From Lampris incognitus (Eukaryota; Chordata; Actinopteri; Lampriformes; Lampridae): a DNA stretch of 64,000 nt. The stretch lies in assembly GCF_029633865.1 (NCBI RefSeq), contig NC_079230.1:33663150-33727149 (forward strand). The letters run 5' to 3'. Below the pieces are notes generated by a model. It did no database searches. It was not told the DNA's origin and worked only from the letters and a program-made list of their open reading frames with translations. This document shows positions 42,273-54,406 of this stretch, piece by piece; within the stretch, counting starts at the first letter, position 1, and each line of letters opens with the position of its first letter. Both the position numbers and the translations under genes were made by a program.

Positions 42273-45200
42273 TCAAACATGAAAGGTTGACACAAAGTCC
42301 TCTAGGTGGCCAGGGCGTAAACGTGTGCGAACAGGTCGCGGGGCGGCCTGAGGCTGGGCAGGCCGAGGTGGGGAGGGAGATGGCAGGGGGAGCTGAGGCC
42401 CAGAAATGTCTGAGGCCCGTGTAGGAGCTGCATGAAGCCCCGGGGCGTCTCGCCATGCTGAGGGAATGGCTATGGTTGTGTCACCAGCTGTGTGTGGCGG
42501 AGCTGACACCTTCCGTAGACGACTGGAGTGCCACTGAGTGCCATCGCTGAGGAGGTAAGTGGCTGGGCCCAGCTGACGGGTGACTTGGAGAGGAGAGGAC
42601 CAGTATGAAGCCATTTTATTGTCCCTGTGGGGCCTGCGGACCCTGACCCAGTCTGACACATTGATGTCTGGCACCCTGGTTCGTTTTGACTGGTCAAACC
42701 GTTGCTTCATCCGCGTCTGCTGACGAGTGACTGAAGCTCTGACCCCAGAGGGAGGTGCCTGAGGTGTGGAGGGGCGGAGCCTGTCAAGGGGCATGCACAG
42801 TTCCCGGCCTAGCATGAGAGAGGCTGGGGAGACGCCTGTGGTCGAGTGCTGTGTGGCCCGATAGTGCAGCAGAGTGTGACGGATGGCCTGCGTGAAAGAG
42901 CACCCTTGGGCCATGTGTGCTCTGAGGCCGTTCTTCAGTGACTGGTGAAAACGTTCAACGCCGCCATTGGCCTGGGGGTGGTAGTACGCAGTGCGTATAT
43001 GACGGATGCCCTTGCTTTCGAGATAAGCAGTGAACTCAGCAGAGACCAGCTGAGGGCCGTTGTCAGTGGTGATGGCCTTTGGGAGGCCCCAGCGAGAGAA
43101 AAGAGAGTCCAGGAAGTCGATGATGATCTGTGAGGTCACAATGCCGGAAGTGGTGAGTTCAGGCCATTTTGAGTGTAGATCGTAGGCGACCACCATGAAG
43201 CGTTGGTGGGGGGGAACTCCATGGATCTCACCACAAATGTCCAACTGCAGGTGTTCCCAGGGCTGAGAGGGCCAGGCGAGAGGTTGCAGGGGTGGGGGAG
43301 CCTGGTGGTCAGTCTTGCCACTCACAAGGCAGGCAGAACAGTCCTTCACCAGAGCCTCAATATCTCTGTCTATCCCCGGCCACCACACCAGGTCTTGGCA
43401 GCGCTGTTTCAGTTTCACAATGCCCAGGTGGCCTTCATGCGCCGTATTCAAAACACGTGCACGGAGAGCAGCTGGGACCACTGTGCAAAACCCACGTGCC
43501 ACGCAGGTGTCGTTCCAGCAGGAGAGCTCCTGTCTGACTCGGGCGAACACAGCCAGCTCCTCTGGGACCTTGTGAGGCCAGCCGTTCTGGATGTAGGTGC
43601 GGAGCTGGGAGAGGACAGGGTCCTGTTCGGAGGCTGCCCTCAGCTCCTTCAGAGAGACAGTGGCCTGGAGGGGTGTGTGTAGCATTTGGACAATGTCCTT
43701 TTCCACACAGTCAGTGTCCGTCTGTGGAGCTGGGGTGGAGACAGAGCGAGAGAGCAGGTCGGCGACAACATTGTCTCTGCCTGGGGTGAACTGCAGGCTG
43801 AAGTTGTACTGGCGGAGGCGGTCAGACCAGCGGTGCAGCCTCAGGGGTTTGTGGCCTGTCCCAGATGTGGACAGCAGCGCTGTCAGGGCCTGGTGATCTG
43901 TCCTGAGGGTGAAGGAGCAGCCATAGAGGTAGAGGTGCCACCTTTCACAAGCCCAGATACAGGCTAACACCTCACGCTCACCCACGGAGTACCGCTGCTC
44001 GGTCAGGTTGAGGGCACGGGAGGCGAAGGCAATGGGCTTCTCCACACCGTTCTGGGTTTGAGACAGCACGGCCCCTATCGCTGTGGCTGATGCGTCACAG
44101 GTCACAAAGGTGGAGCTGGAGATGTTGAAGTGAGCCAACACTGGTGGTGAAGTCAGTTGAGTCTTGAGATCACGCACAGCGTCACTGCATGCCTTTGACC
44201 ACACCCATGGCTCGTCCTTACGCAGCAGCTGGTGCAGGGGGGCTGTGGTCGCAGAGTACTGGGGAAGAAACCTCAGGTAGTAACTTGTCATACCCAGGAA
44301 GGAGGCGAGCTGGGCGGCCGAGCTGGGCTCAGGGATGGCCTGAATGGCGTCCACGTTGGATTGTAGTGGAGTTACACCGCTCGCTGACAGCCGGAACCCC
44401 ACGAAGTCGATGGCTGGCACAGAGAGGACACATTTCTCAGCATTGAGAGTTAGCTTGTGCTTGGACAGGGCTGCGAAGACCATGTTAAGGCGCTTGTCGT
44501 GGATTTCACTGGTGGGCCCGTGTACCACTATATCGTCCAGATAAATGGCCACGCCCAGTATGCCAGCCAGCACGGAGACCATGATTTTCTGGAAGCAGCT
44601 AGGGGCGGAGCTGAGACCGAAAGGCATCCTGGTGTAGCGAAACACTCCTGCATGTGTCACAAAGGCTGTGAGGTTTCGGCTGCTGGGGTGGAGGGGCACC
44701 TGTAAGTACCCCTGTCTGAGGTCGAGCTTGGAGAACACCTCAGAGCCATAGAACTGAGCAGTGAGTTCTTCTGAGGTGGGCAGTGGATACTTATCAGGGA
44801 CCACTGCCTTATTTACTGCACGTAGATCGACGCAGACACGCAGGCCCCCCGACTTCTTCTTAGCCACCACGAGGTTTGAGACCCAAGGTGACGCGTCCAC
44901 CGGTTCAATGATGCCAGCTTCCAGCAGTTGTTGCAGCTCGGCGGAGACCCCATCACGGAGAGCCAACGGGATGCGGCGCAGTGGTTGGATGACAGATTTC
45001 ACAGCAGGGTTGAGGAGAGGTTGATGGGTGAAGGCGGAGAGGCAGCCCAGCCCCATAAACAGCGATGGCCACTTCTGCTGCCAAGGTGTGGTGACAGTGT
45101 CTAAGAGGGAGAACCCCAGAGCGGAGAACAGGTCCAGGCCCATCAGGTTGGCCCCACGGCGTGCCACATGAAAAACTGCATTAGGCACCAGCTTGGTTCC

Positions 45201-46024
45201 ATAGCGGACAGTCAGTTGGAGAGAGCCAACCAGATCGATTTTGGAGTCACCATACCCACAGAGGACAGCTGAGGGTGCGGACAGTGGCAGTGAACCGAAA
45301 AATTGACTGTAGGTATCAACATTCAGGAGAGACACACTTGCACCGGTGTCCAACAGCAGGGGAATGCACACATCATTAATGTTGACTGTGCATGATTTGA
45401 ATGACACTGGCGCAGAGCTCACCTTGTGAATGACGGCGGTTGAAGACTGGGGGGTGTGGCCCTCTGACCCAGCCGGGGAAGATCGACAGACGTTGGCAAA
45501 GTGATTGTGCTTACCGCAGCTACGGCATGTCTGGCCACGGGCAGGGCAGTTCTGAGCCCATGAAACATGAGACCGAGACCCACAGTTACCACAGGACTGT
45601 TGAGGGCGGGGCCGAGAACGCCGTCGTTGCAGTTGCAAGACGTCCCCAGTGGAGTCGGCGCCCGCCTCGCTCTGGCTGGGTTGCGTCCCGAGGGGCAGCC
45701 GTGAGTAGAGGGAGGAGTCGTTGGCAGCTTGACTGGAGGTGGCCACTTGCTGTGTATTTAGCATAGCAGCATACTCAGCTGCTCCCTCAACCTGTAGTGC
45801 GATGGTAATTGCTCTGGACAGCAGCAGATCATCTTTTTCCAGCAGGAGAGTCTCACGCACCTTTGCGTTGTTGGTGTGTTCGATTAGCTGGTCGCGAACC
45901 ATCTCGTCCTGAAGCGCGCCAAACTTGCATGAGCTAGCTAGCCCGCGCAAATTAGCTACGTACTTCCGCACAGATTCACCAGGCAGTTGGTGTCGCCGAC
46001 GGAATATAAATCGCCGAAGGAGGG
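42273..46024 (-). CDS. Gypsy F gag-pol polyprotein, uninterrupted 1,250 codons
   Basis: A single open frame from the Gypsy E junction to a stop at 42,273, with every expected domain in order. Gag end: CCHC-type knuckles around residues 149-184 (CRSCGKHNHFANVC). Protease: LLLDTGASVSLL at about 228. RT: 370-560, with FSKLDLRQGYLQVPL, YTRMPFGLSSAPSCFQ and the catalytic YLDD at 499-502. RNase H: TCDASATAIGAVL, ASRALNLTEQRYS, LRTDHQALTALL, NVVADLLSRS. Integrase: HEGHLGIVK...CSACL zinc finger, LDICGEI, TTDNGPQLVSAEF and YHPQANGGVERF (D, D, E). A C-terminal DWVRVRRP/ATYLLSDGTQW domain closes it. The true start is the gag ATG at 54,869; the first codons visible here belong to gag. No stop or frameshift was found. 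Confidence 0.93.
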
Positions 46025-46217
46025 TGTAGTAGACCAACAGCGCTACCTAGTGGTGGTTAAGCTAGGCTCTCATATACCCCGGATGTTGACTGCTGCGACA
46101 GTCGGAGAGCTACAATAAAGAGGACAAGACGTTGGAAATTGCTCTTCGGCTCAAATCACTGTTATGGATATATTAGCAGTATAGGATACATCCAGATAAT
46201 ATAGAGAATATATTACA
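46025..46217 (+). repeat. Gypsy E 5' LTR
   Basis: TGTAGTAGACC to TATTACA, with ACAATAAAG as poly(A) signal at about 46,113. A TGGCGACGACGGATGG stretch follows at 46,219, much like the primer-binding region of Gypsy F, so both probably use a related tRNA primer. Confidence 0.95.
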
Positions 46218-46357
46218 GTGGCGACGACGGATGGGATACCTTTAATGTGAGAAGGTAATCCCGGTAGTTAATAAAAGCGGACGAAGCAACGTGATGCTAC
46301 AAGCTAGCTTACGGCCAGCTAGCAAGAAAAGACTAGCTAGCCAAGCCAAGCACAAGC

Positions 46358-46868
46358 ATGGCGCATTTCATCGGCAATATTGCTGAATACAAGGAATGTA
46401 AAGAGGACTTCGAGTCGTACCTTGAAAGATTGGAGCAATGGATGATCGTTAAAGAAGTGGAGGACGGTAAGAAGGCCAATGTTTTCCTGTGAGTGATAGG
46501 CGCAGAAGCCTATGGCCTACTAAAGAACCTCTGCATACCAGAAAAACCGAGTAGCCTCACGTATGCAGTACTGAGCGGGAAACTAGCATCCCATTATAAA
46601 CCCAAGCCACTAATCATAGCTGAACGTTTTAGATTTCAGAAAAGAAACCAACTAGAAAATGAGTCAGTGTGTGATTATGTGGTTGCTTTAAAGAACTTGT
46701 CCACACATTGTGAATTCGGTCAGCATTTAAATGAAGCACTGAGAGACCGATTTGTTAGTGGTTTAAAGGTGGAGGCTATTCAGAGAAAGTTGCTCGCAGA
46801 ACACAATCTGACTTTTGCAAAAGCATGTGAGCTGGCCTTATCTATGGAAATGGCGTCAAAGAATACGC
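46358..46868 (+). pseudogene. Gypsy E gag, N-terminal part
   Basis: ATG at 46,358 begins MAHFIGNIAEYKECKEDFES. A TGA at 46,490-46,492 interrupts after NVFL, and the frame then continues with VIGAEAYGLLKNLCIP, RFRFQKRNQLENESVCDYVV, LRDRFVSGLKVEAIQRKLL and LTFAKACELALSMEMA. This is the capsid region of K02A2.6-like Gypsy elements. It is cut at 46,868 by the Gypsy G LTR. The nucleocapsid with its zinc knuckles is not found after G. Confidence 0.87.
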
Positions 46869-47043
46869 TGTGGCGGACACTAGGGGCTATGCCTCTCACC
46901 CAGCAGGACTGTGAGCTGGGGGCGTGGTTTACGTTCCCGGGCTCGCCGGGGCAGGGTTGTTCCTGCTGCAGTTGGTTTTTGGAGTTGAGGAATAAACATC
47001 AATCTCGCCTTGGTCTCCTGTGTTTTTCCTCATTCCTGCCACA
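46869..47043 (+). repeat. Gypsy G 5' LTR
   Basis: TGTGGCGGAC to TGCCACA (175 bp), with GAATAAAC at about 46,989 as poly(A) signal. TTAGTGACCCCGAATTG follows as the presumed primer-binding region, then gag. Confidence 0.92.
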
Positions 47044-47063
47044 TTAGTGACCCCGAATTGAAC

Positions 47064-47828
47064 ATGTTTGGAGCAGAAGATGTGTGTGAATCCACTTCGG
47101 CCACGCCGCCCCGACTCTCACAGCCGGCCGTTCTCGCCGCGGCTGTGAAGCTCCCAGAGTTCTGGCAGAGCGACCCGGCTTCGTGGTTCCAGCATGTCGA
47201 GGCGCTGTTCCACCTACGTGGAATCCCCACGGACGACTCCAGATACTATTTGGTCGTCGCTGCGCTGGACCAGCAGTCCACATGCCGGGCCATGCAGCTG
47301 TTGCGCGCCCCTCCGCAACACGGTAAATACGTCGCCCTCAAACATCTTCTGCTCCGGAGGTACAGCCTATCTACCGCAGAGAGGGCAGATAGAATCCTTT
47401 CCCTATCCGGTTTGGGCGACGGGACGGCTGTGGATCTCATGGACAATATGCTGTGGCTGCTAGGCTCAGACGAAGGTGGGTTCCTTTTCCCGCACGTTTT
47501 CCTGCGCCAGCTCCCGTCTCCTGTGCGCGCGGCTTTGGCTAACTCCCCGTGTCTGGCCGCTGGTGACTGCCGAGGTTTGGCTGAGGAGGCCGATCGGGTC
47601 CTGCTGGCTACCAGACGGTTCTCTGTGCAGAGTGTGGCATCGGAGCCTCTGCAGCCGACGTCGGAGGACGCGGACCCGGCAGTGGTGGCTGGAGTGACTG
47701 CCCGGAGACGGCGCGGGAGAGGCCTCTGTTTCTTCCACCAGCGGTTCGGCGGCAAGGCGAGGCGCTGCGTCCCTCCGTGCACGTTTGAGACGGCGGGAAA
47801 CAGCAGCTGTGGGCGATGGCGGACGTAG
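47064..47828 (+). pseudogene. Gypsy G gag
   Basis: About 254 codons from ATG 47,064. The capsid core is clear: LPEFWQSDPASWFQHVEALF, DDSRYYLVVAALDQQ, LKHLLLRRYSLSTAERADRI, FLRQLPSPVRAALA and LAEEADRVLLATR. It ends in a C-x3-H type region (LCFFHQRFGGKARRCVPPC) in place of a classic CCHC knuckle, as in other fish elements of this group. The protease follows in a different frame, so a frameshift lies at 47,785-47,828. Confidence 0.87.
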
Positions 47829-48195
47829 TGAGCTGCTCTTCATTAAGGACACGATGTCAGGAAGACGGTTTCTGGTGGACTCAGGCTCGCAAAAGAGCCT
47901 ACTCCCTCCTGCTAAGACAGACAGGTCGGCCGAAGGCGGCGGCCCACAGTTAAGTGCAGCTAACGGTTCGTCCATTGCGACGTTTGGCACAAGGTTGGTG
48001 ACTGTTTGTTTCCACGGGCGCCATTTTGAGTGGGACTTTGTAGTGGCCGCCATTACTGTTCCTATTATCGGCGCGGATGTTCTGTGTGCTAATGGCCTGC
48101 TGGTTGATGTTGCAAACCGCCGTTTAATTGATGCTGTGTCTTTCGCCACTGTTCCGTGCGAGACAAGGGGGAGCTGGGCCGTTAACACACGCTAA
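47829..48195 (+). pseudogene. Gypsy G protease
   Basis: RRFLVDSGSQKSLLPP carries the aspartic protease D-S-G triad (about 47,865-47,910), and IIGADVLCANGLLVD is the second conserved block. It is in its own frame, one shift after gag and one before the RT. Length and order are normal. Confidence 0.85.
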
Positions 48196-49651
48196 CTTTT
48201 TAGCATTAGGGGATGTTTTTCAGCGTTTGCTGGCGGGTTTTCCATCGGTGACTACGCCTGCCTTTTCCACCGCCGTTACTAAACACGGGGTAGAACATTT
48301 CATTCCCACTCTGGGACCGCCAGTTTTTGCGCGCGCGCGGCGCCTCGACGCGGTAAAATGGGCTACAGCCAAGGAGGAGTTCACCATCATGGAGCGTCTG
48401 GGTATAGTGAGGCGTTCCAACAGCCCGTGGGCCTCGCCGCTTCACATGGTGCCCAAGGCGGATGGGTCGTGGCGGCCTTGCGGCGATTTTCGCCGCCTGA
48501 ACAACGTCACCGCCAATGACCGCTATCCCATCCCACACATACAGGACTTTTCCATACGCCTGGCAGGTACCACTATTTTCTCTAAGGTGGACCTGGTGCG
48601 CGGCTATCATCAGGTTCCCGTGCGCGCAGAGGACGTGCCCAAGACCGCAATGATCACCCCGTTTGGGCTTTTCGAATTCATGCGCATGCCTTTTGGCTTG
48701 AAGGGGGTAGCGCAAACCTTTCAGAGGCTGATGGACTCGGTGTTGCGTGACCTTGATTTCGTGTTCGTTTATCTCGACGACATATTAGTGGCCAGTCCGT
48801 CAGCTGACGAGCACCTGGCGCACCTGAAACAGGTTTTCCGTCGTCTGGACGAACACGGCCTGATAGTCAACCCGGCCAAGTGTCAGTTTGGACTGCCGGT
48901 GATTGACTTCTTGGGTCACCGCATTTCGCCGCAAGGCGCGGTCCCGTTGCCTTCTAAGGTGCAAGCGGTGGCGGAATTTCCCCGCCCGGTCTCTGTTAAG
49001 GCATTGCAGGAATTCTTGGGAATGGTGAATTTCTATAACCGTTTCCTCCCTCGCGCTGCCCACCTCCTTCAGCCACTTTACGAAGCCCTGCGGCTTAAGA
49101 AGGCTAACGACCCTGTCGACTGGACTCCCGAACAGGTCCAGGCCTTTGACGGAGCTAAGTGCGCCCTGGCTAACGCTGCCCTCCTCGCCCATCCCACACC
49201 CACGGCGTCCATAGCTTTAACAACCGATGCGTCTGACAGAGCCGTGGGGGCTGTGGTTGAACAGCGCGTGGCGAATGCGTGGCAGCCACTCGCATTTTTT
49301 AGCCGCAAACTGCGAGATAGCGAGCGCAAGTACAGCGTTTTTGACCGGGAGTTGCTGGCACTGCACCTTGCAACCCGGCATTTCCGCTTCCTGCTGGAGG
49401 GTCGCCCATTCACGGCTTATGTGGATCATAAGCCGCTGACTTTTGCCATGTCCAAGGTGACTGAGCCGTGGTCTGCTCGTCAACAGCGCCACCTAGCGGC
49501 GATCTCCGAGTTCACAACGGACATTCAGCATGTGGCCGGGAAGTCCAACCCTGTTGCTGATTGTCTGTCGCGTGTGCTTGTGTGTCCTGTGCACCTCGGT
49601 GTGGATTTCTCCGCTATGGCTGCCGACCAACCCGGACGTCCTTGCCCTTAG
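48196..49651 (+). pseudogene. Gypsy G reverse transcriptase and RNase H
   Basis: The RT is open and well preserved: [53 protein letters not shown], the catalytic [11 protein letters not shown] (about 48,762-48,795), [12 protein letters not shown] and [16 protein letters not shown]. RNase [49 protein letters not shown] and [10 protein letters not shown]. The frame ends at 49,651, where the integrase continues in another frame. Confidence 0.9.
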
Positions 49652-50924
49652 TTCAACGCGTACCTGTCTCAAGCTAGAGGACGCTGTGATGCAGGAAGGC
49701 AGTCCTGCCCTCCTCTGCGATGTCTCCACCGGCCGTCCCCGCCCCGTTGTTCCAGTGGCCTGGCGCCGTCGAGTTTTCGATTCGATTCACTCCCTCTCGC
49801 ACCCTGGAGTTCGGGCATCGGTGAAGTTGGTCGGTTCCAAGTTCGTCTGGCCTGGCCTCCGCAAGGACGTCAAGGGGTGGGCAGCTGCATGTGTAGCGTG
49901 CCAGCGCGCTAAGGTCCAGCAGCACACTAAATCGCCCCTCGAGCCGTTTCCGATCCCGGCCAGACGTTTCGACCACGTGCATGTGGACCTGGTGGGCCCT
50001 CTACCTTCTTCACAGGGTTTTACGCACCTGCTCACAATGGTAGATCGGACCACCAGGTGGCCAGAGGCTGTCCCTCTATCCTCCACAACATCCTCGGATG
50101 TTGCACGCGCTTTTCTTTCCTCCTGGGTCGCCCGTTTCGGCACTCCGTCAGATATCACCTCAGACAGGGGCCCCCAGTTCGTGTCAGAGCTCTGGTCGGC
50201 ACTTGCGCGATCCTTGGGTGTGCAGGTACACCGCACTACCGTGTACCACCCTCAGGCTAACGGCTTGTGTGAACGTTTTCACCGGTAGCTCAAGGCAGCG
50301 CTGAGCGCTGCGCTCTCGGATGGTAACTGGGTGGATCGTTTACCTTGGGTTATGCTCGGGTTGCGTTCGGCTCCTAAGGAGGACCTCGACGCGTCACCCG
50401 CTGAGCTGGTGCTCGGTCAGCCACTCCGCGTCCCTGGGGAATTTTTGCCTGGGAGTTCCGCTCCTCGACCCCGTCCGGCCGTTTATCCTTTTTTGTCCGA
50501 CAGCACTCGGGTTCCAGGCCCCGTTCACCACTGTTTTCCGCGGTCGTTCGTGCCTGCGGAGCTCATGTCGGCTCGTTTTGTTTTTGTACGGCATGATGCT
50601 CACCGCTCTTCCCTCCAACCCCCATACGATGGCCCATTTCGGGTTCTTGAGACGGGTCCTAAGGGTTTTGTGCTAGATATGGGTGGGCATAGGGAGCGTG
50701 TCACGCTTGATAGGCTTAAACCGGCGCACAGGGTGGCAGGCGAAGTTGTGTTTCCGGCCCAGGTTCCCCGTCGGGGTCGTCCTCCTTCCAGGACCCCGGC
50801 AGTGTCTTCACGGGTTCAGCGTTCTGCTTCTCAGCCGGCTTTGGACTGTGTTTCACCTACTGTTTCGGCTGAGGGACGGCGCAGCCGTTATGGCAGGCTG
50901 CTTAAGCCTCCAGTGAGACACTAA
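49652..50924 (+). pseudogene. Gypsy G integrase, one nonsense codon
   Basis: SHPGVRASVKLVGSKFVWPG with CVACQRAK forms the zinc finger. VHVDLVGPLPSSQG, ITSDRGPQFVSELW and TVYHPQANGLCERFHR give the D, D, E core. A TAG at 50,286-50,288 follows FHR, where TCG (Ser) would be expected from related elements; this is one base change. The frame then resumes with WVMLGLRSAPKEDLDASPAE and a C-terminal domain to 50,924 (ERVTLDRLKPAH). Confidence 0.88.
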
Positions 50925-50970
50925 GTTTCTTTCCAGGAGTCCCTTCTGGGTGTTCGGGGGGGGGGGGCTG

Positions 50971-51120
50971 TGTGGCGGACACTAGGGGCTATGCCTCTCA
51001 CCCAGCAGGACTGTGAGCTGGGGGCGTGGTTTACGTTCCCGGGCTCGCCGTGGCAGGGTTGTTCCTGCTGCTGTTGGTTTTTGGAGTTGAGGAATAAACA
51101 TCAATCTCGCCTTGGTCTCC
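50971..51120 (+). repeat. Gypsy G 3' LTR, last 25 bp missing
   Basis: Starts TGTGGCGGAC but stops at CCTTGGTCTCC, and Gypsy E pol (GGTGAGAACATT) follows directly. The 5' LTR continues for 25 more bases from this point. GTCTCC could be shared by both sequences, which would fit a deletion by microhomology. Confidence 0.9.
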
Positions 51121-54100
51121 GGTGAGAACATTCCCTTGATGGGCCAAGTGACTGTCAATGCGAAATATGACAACCAGAGTGGAGATTTACCTCTTGTGAT
51201 TGTGAAAGGTGACAGACCAGCCCTCTTTGGCCGTAACTGGCTGGCCAATTTTAAACTAGACTGGGCAAGCATATTCTCAGTTACACCAGCAGGGGGCAGT
51301 GATAACACAGATGTAGAGTTAGTGTTACAGAGACACAAAGCAGTATTTGCTGAGGAGCCTGGCACTGTTCGTGAATTTAAGGCAAATATCAAAGTGAAGC
51401 CAGATACAAAACCTGTCTTCAGAAAGGCAAGACCAGTGCCATACGTACTAAAAGACGCAGTTGAAAAAGAGCTAGATAGGCTGGAAAAATCTGGTATTAT
51501 CTCAAAGATAGACCATAGTCAGTGGGCTGCCCCGATAGTAGTTGTACCCAAATCAGACAAGTCAATTCGTATCTGTGGAGACTATAAAGTCACGGTTAAT
51601 CAGAGTGTGGAAGAGGAGACCTATCCACTACCGAACGCCGAGGATCTCTTCGCCACACTGGCCGGGGGCACTCTCTTTAGCAAATTAGATCTCTCACATG
51701 CCTACCAACAGCTTGAGTTAGAGAAGGACTCAGAGAAGTATTTAACAATAAATACCCACAAAGGACTGTATGTTTATCACAGACTTTCATATGGAGTGTC
51801 GAGTGCACCTTCTATGTTCCAGAATGTGATGGACCAGATACTACAAGGCTTAGAGCATGTGACCTGCTTCCTCGAGGACATACTAGTCACAGGCAGAACA
51901 AGAGAGGAGCACCTGAGGAACCTAGATGAGGTTTTGAGCCGACTGGAGAGCTACGGGGTAAGAGTGAAAAGAGCAAAATGTGACTTCATGCAGGAGAAAG
52001 TAGAGTACCTGGGGCATCTGATAGATAAAGAGGGACTTCACCCCACTGAGACAAAGGTTGCCGCCATCGTAAATGCACCCCAGCTCACAAACGTCACAGA
52101 GCTACGGTCATTCCTAGGACTGTTAAACTATTATGGCCGTTTCATGAAAGATCTGTCGACCATATTGCAGCCACTGCACCAACTCCTGAAGAAGGAAGTC
52201 GAATGGAAATGGACACCAGAGTGTGCAGCAGCATTCAAGGCTGCCAAAGAACAGTTAGTGAAAAGCTCAGTAGTAGTACACTACGACACGCAGAAACCAC
52301 TTAGATTAGCTTGTGACGCATCCCCTTATGGGATAGGTGCGGTAATGTCACACATAATGGAAAATGGGGACGAGAAACCAATCGCCTTTGCGTCACGTAC
52401 GTTGACAGAGGCAGAGAGTAAATATAGTCAGATAAAGAAGGAGGCGTTGGCCATAATATTTGGCGTGACCAAATTTCATAAATATCTCTATGGCCGCAAA
52501 TTCAGTTTAATAACTGACCACAAACCCCTCCTTGCCATCTTAGGACCCAAGTCAGAAATCCCTACACTAGCCGCTTTGCGTATGCAGAGATGGGCACTGA
52601 GGCTTATGGCTTATGACTACAGTATAGAGTACAGAACGTCAGCGGACAATGCAAATGCGGATGCGTTATCTAGACTGCCGGGGAAAGAAAAGGACAACAC
52701 AGCGGAGGAGAACAGCATCTTTTATTTCTCATTAGTAGATGAGCTACCTGTGCAGGCTACAGAGATTGCACAGAGCACTCTCAAGGACCCAGTCCTATGC
52801 AAGGTACTGGAACTGACCCGGTCTGGATGGCCGAGTTACATCAACGATGACACACTGAAACCGTACTTCAACCGAAGGAATGAACTGTCTGTGGAACAAG
52901 GATGCATACTGTGGGGAATTCGAATTATCATCCCACCAGCACACAGAGAACGACTACTGTACGACCTACACCAAGGGCACCCCGGAGGGTGCAGGATGAA
53001 AAGTTTGGCGAGGGGCTATTTATGGTGGCCTCAGTTGGACAGTGATATCGAACGTGCAGTGCAGCAATGTGATGCTTGTCAGAGTGTGAGGAAACTACCA
53101 GCAGTAGCACCACTACACTGCTGGCAGTGGCCTACGAGAGTGTGGCAGAGACTACATATTGACTTTGCAGAGAAGGATCAGCAACATTTCCTAGTGTTAG
53201 TAGACAGTCATTGAAAATGGCTTGAGGTGATCCCCATGGCAACAACTACCGTCGCCAAAACGATCGAAGTGCTGCGGAGCATCTTTTCGTCCTACGGTCT
53301 TCCTGAGGAGATCGTCTCGGACAACGGTCCACAATTCACCTCGCTGGAGTACAAAACATTCCTGAAAAGCAACGGCATTAAGCAGACCTTGGTGCCAGCT
53401 TACCATCCTGCTTCTAATGGTGCCGCAGAGAGAGCAGTCCAGACGGTGAAAGCTTCACTTCTGAAACAGCTGCTCGATGAGAAGAAACAAAACGTCACTA
53501 TTACAGTAAAACACAGGCTCGCCAACTTCCTGTTGTCATACAGGACCACACCACACAGCGTTACAGGTTGCACACCAGCAGAACTGTTCCTCAAACGTCA
53601 GCCTAGGACCAGGTTCAGCCTGCTGAAGTCAGACCTCACTCGAGTGGTGGGGGACAAACAACAAAAGCAGAAGGACTATCATGACCAACCCGCCTCGAAG
53701 CTGAGACATCTGTCAGAGGGGGACTCAGTACTGATCCGAAACTTCCGTGGAGGAAAGGAGAGGTGGACGAAAGGGACAGTGGAAAAGAGACTCGGACCAG
53801 TCACCTACCTGGTGTGGAATGGAGTGAACCGACGTTCAGTCCACATTGACCATCTGCTGTTCGACCGACCCTCCAGTCCTCCTGAGGCATTTCAGTTTCA
53901 GGATGACCAGATGGGTATCAGCAACACCTACCCTGCAGTTGCGGATTTGGGGGGGAAAGGCACACCTGGAGCCATAGGTGCTAGCCCGTACTCACCTGAA
54001 GATACACCCGTTCCAAGGATGAAGGCTCCGGAGAAGCTTGCAACACCCTTACGAGGTTCGGTGGGCAAGGCCGTGTCGCCTCCTCACCGAGCATCCACTT

Positions 54101-54168
54101 CCCCTGAGGTGGTTGAGCGCCGATACCCTCAGAGAGAGAGGGCACCTCCAAAACGACTGTCTTTGTAA
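51121..54168 (+). pseudogene. Gypsy E pol: protease end, RT, RNase H, integrase
   Basis: Over 1,000 codons in one frame, broken only by TGA at 53,212-53,214. Starts in the protease tail (LPLVIVKGDRPALFGRNWL). RT: SQWAAPIVVVPKSDKSIRIC, FSKLDLSHAYQQLEL, YHRLSYGVSSAPSMFQ. The catalytic box reads CFLEDILVTG, so the first of the paired aspartates is Glu. RNase H: LACDASPYGIGAVMSH, FASRTLTEAESKYSQI, ITDHKPLLAILGP, NANADALSRLPG. Integrase: HQGHPGGCRM...CDACQ, IDFAEKDQQHFLVLVDSH, stop, KWLEVIP, IVSDNGPQFTSLEY and YHPASNGAAERAVQTVK. It ends in ERRYPQRERAPPKRLSL. The Glu change and stops predict a non-autonomous copy. Confidence 0.92.
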
Positions 54169-54406
54169 GATCAGCCGAGTTCCTGAATAAAAGAGTTCCT
54201 GAGAGACTAAATTGTTAAACTCCTGTTCAGAAAAAAATGTGAAAAAGAGTTCCTGAGACTGATATGTAAATGGGCAAATGTGGGTCGAAGTGGGTTGTGT
54301 AACCAGTAATGACCAAGTAAAAGATGCTGAAAGTAATTTGCCATATCAGCATGTTTTAGAGTGATAATATTTTATTAGGGGAACTTCATAGTTTAAGGGG
54401 GAGGAG

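Larger units (their letters stand above)
46869..51120 (+). mobile_element. Gypsy G: nearly complete element nested in Gypsy E
   Basis: A 5' LTR of 175 bp (46,869-47,043) and a 3' LTR of 150 bp (50,971-51,120) lacking its last 25 bases. Over the shared 150 bp they differ at two positions. Gag, protease, RT-RNase H and integrase follow in order on the + strand but in shifted frames. A G-rich polypurine tract (50,956-50,967) precedes the 3' LTR. The right end runs straight into Gypsy E pol, so the right target duplication is gone. Confidence 0.92.

Noticed and set aside
46490..46492. Programmed readthrough or selenocysteine at the Gypsy E TGA codons
   Set aside because: Two TGA codons in gag and integrase fit single-base changes from Ser codons seen in relatives. 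No stem-loop or context for recoding was evident, and the RT is also altered.
47785..48195. Programmed frameshifting between Gypsy G gag, protease and RT
   Set aside because: Three frame changes plus a TAG are better explained by indel decay. A slippery site was not seen. Comparison with other copies would settle it.
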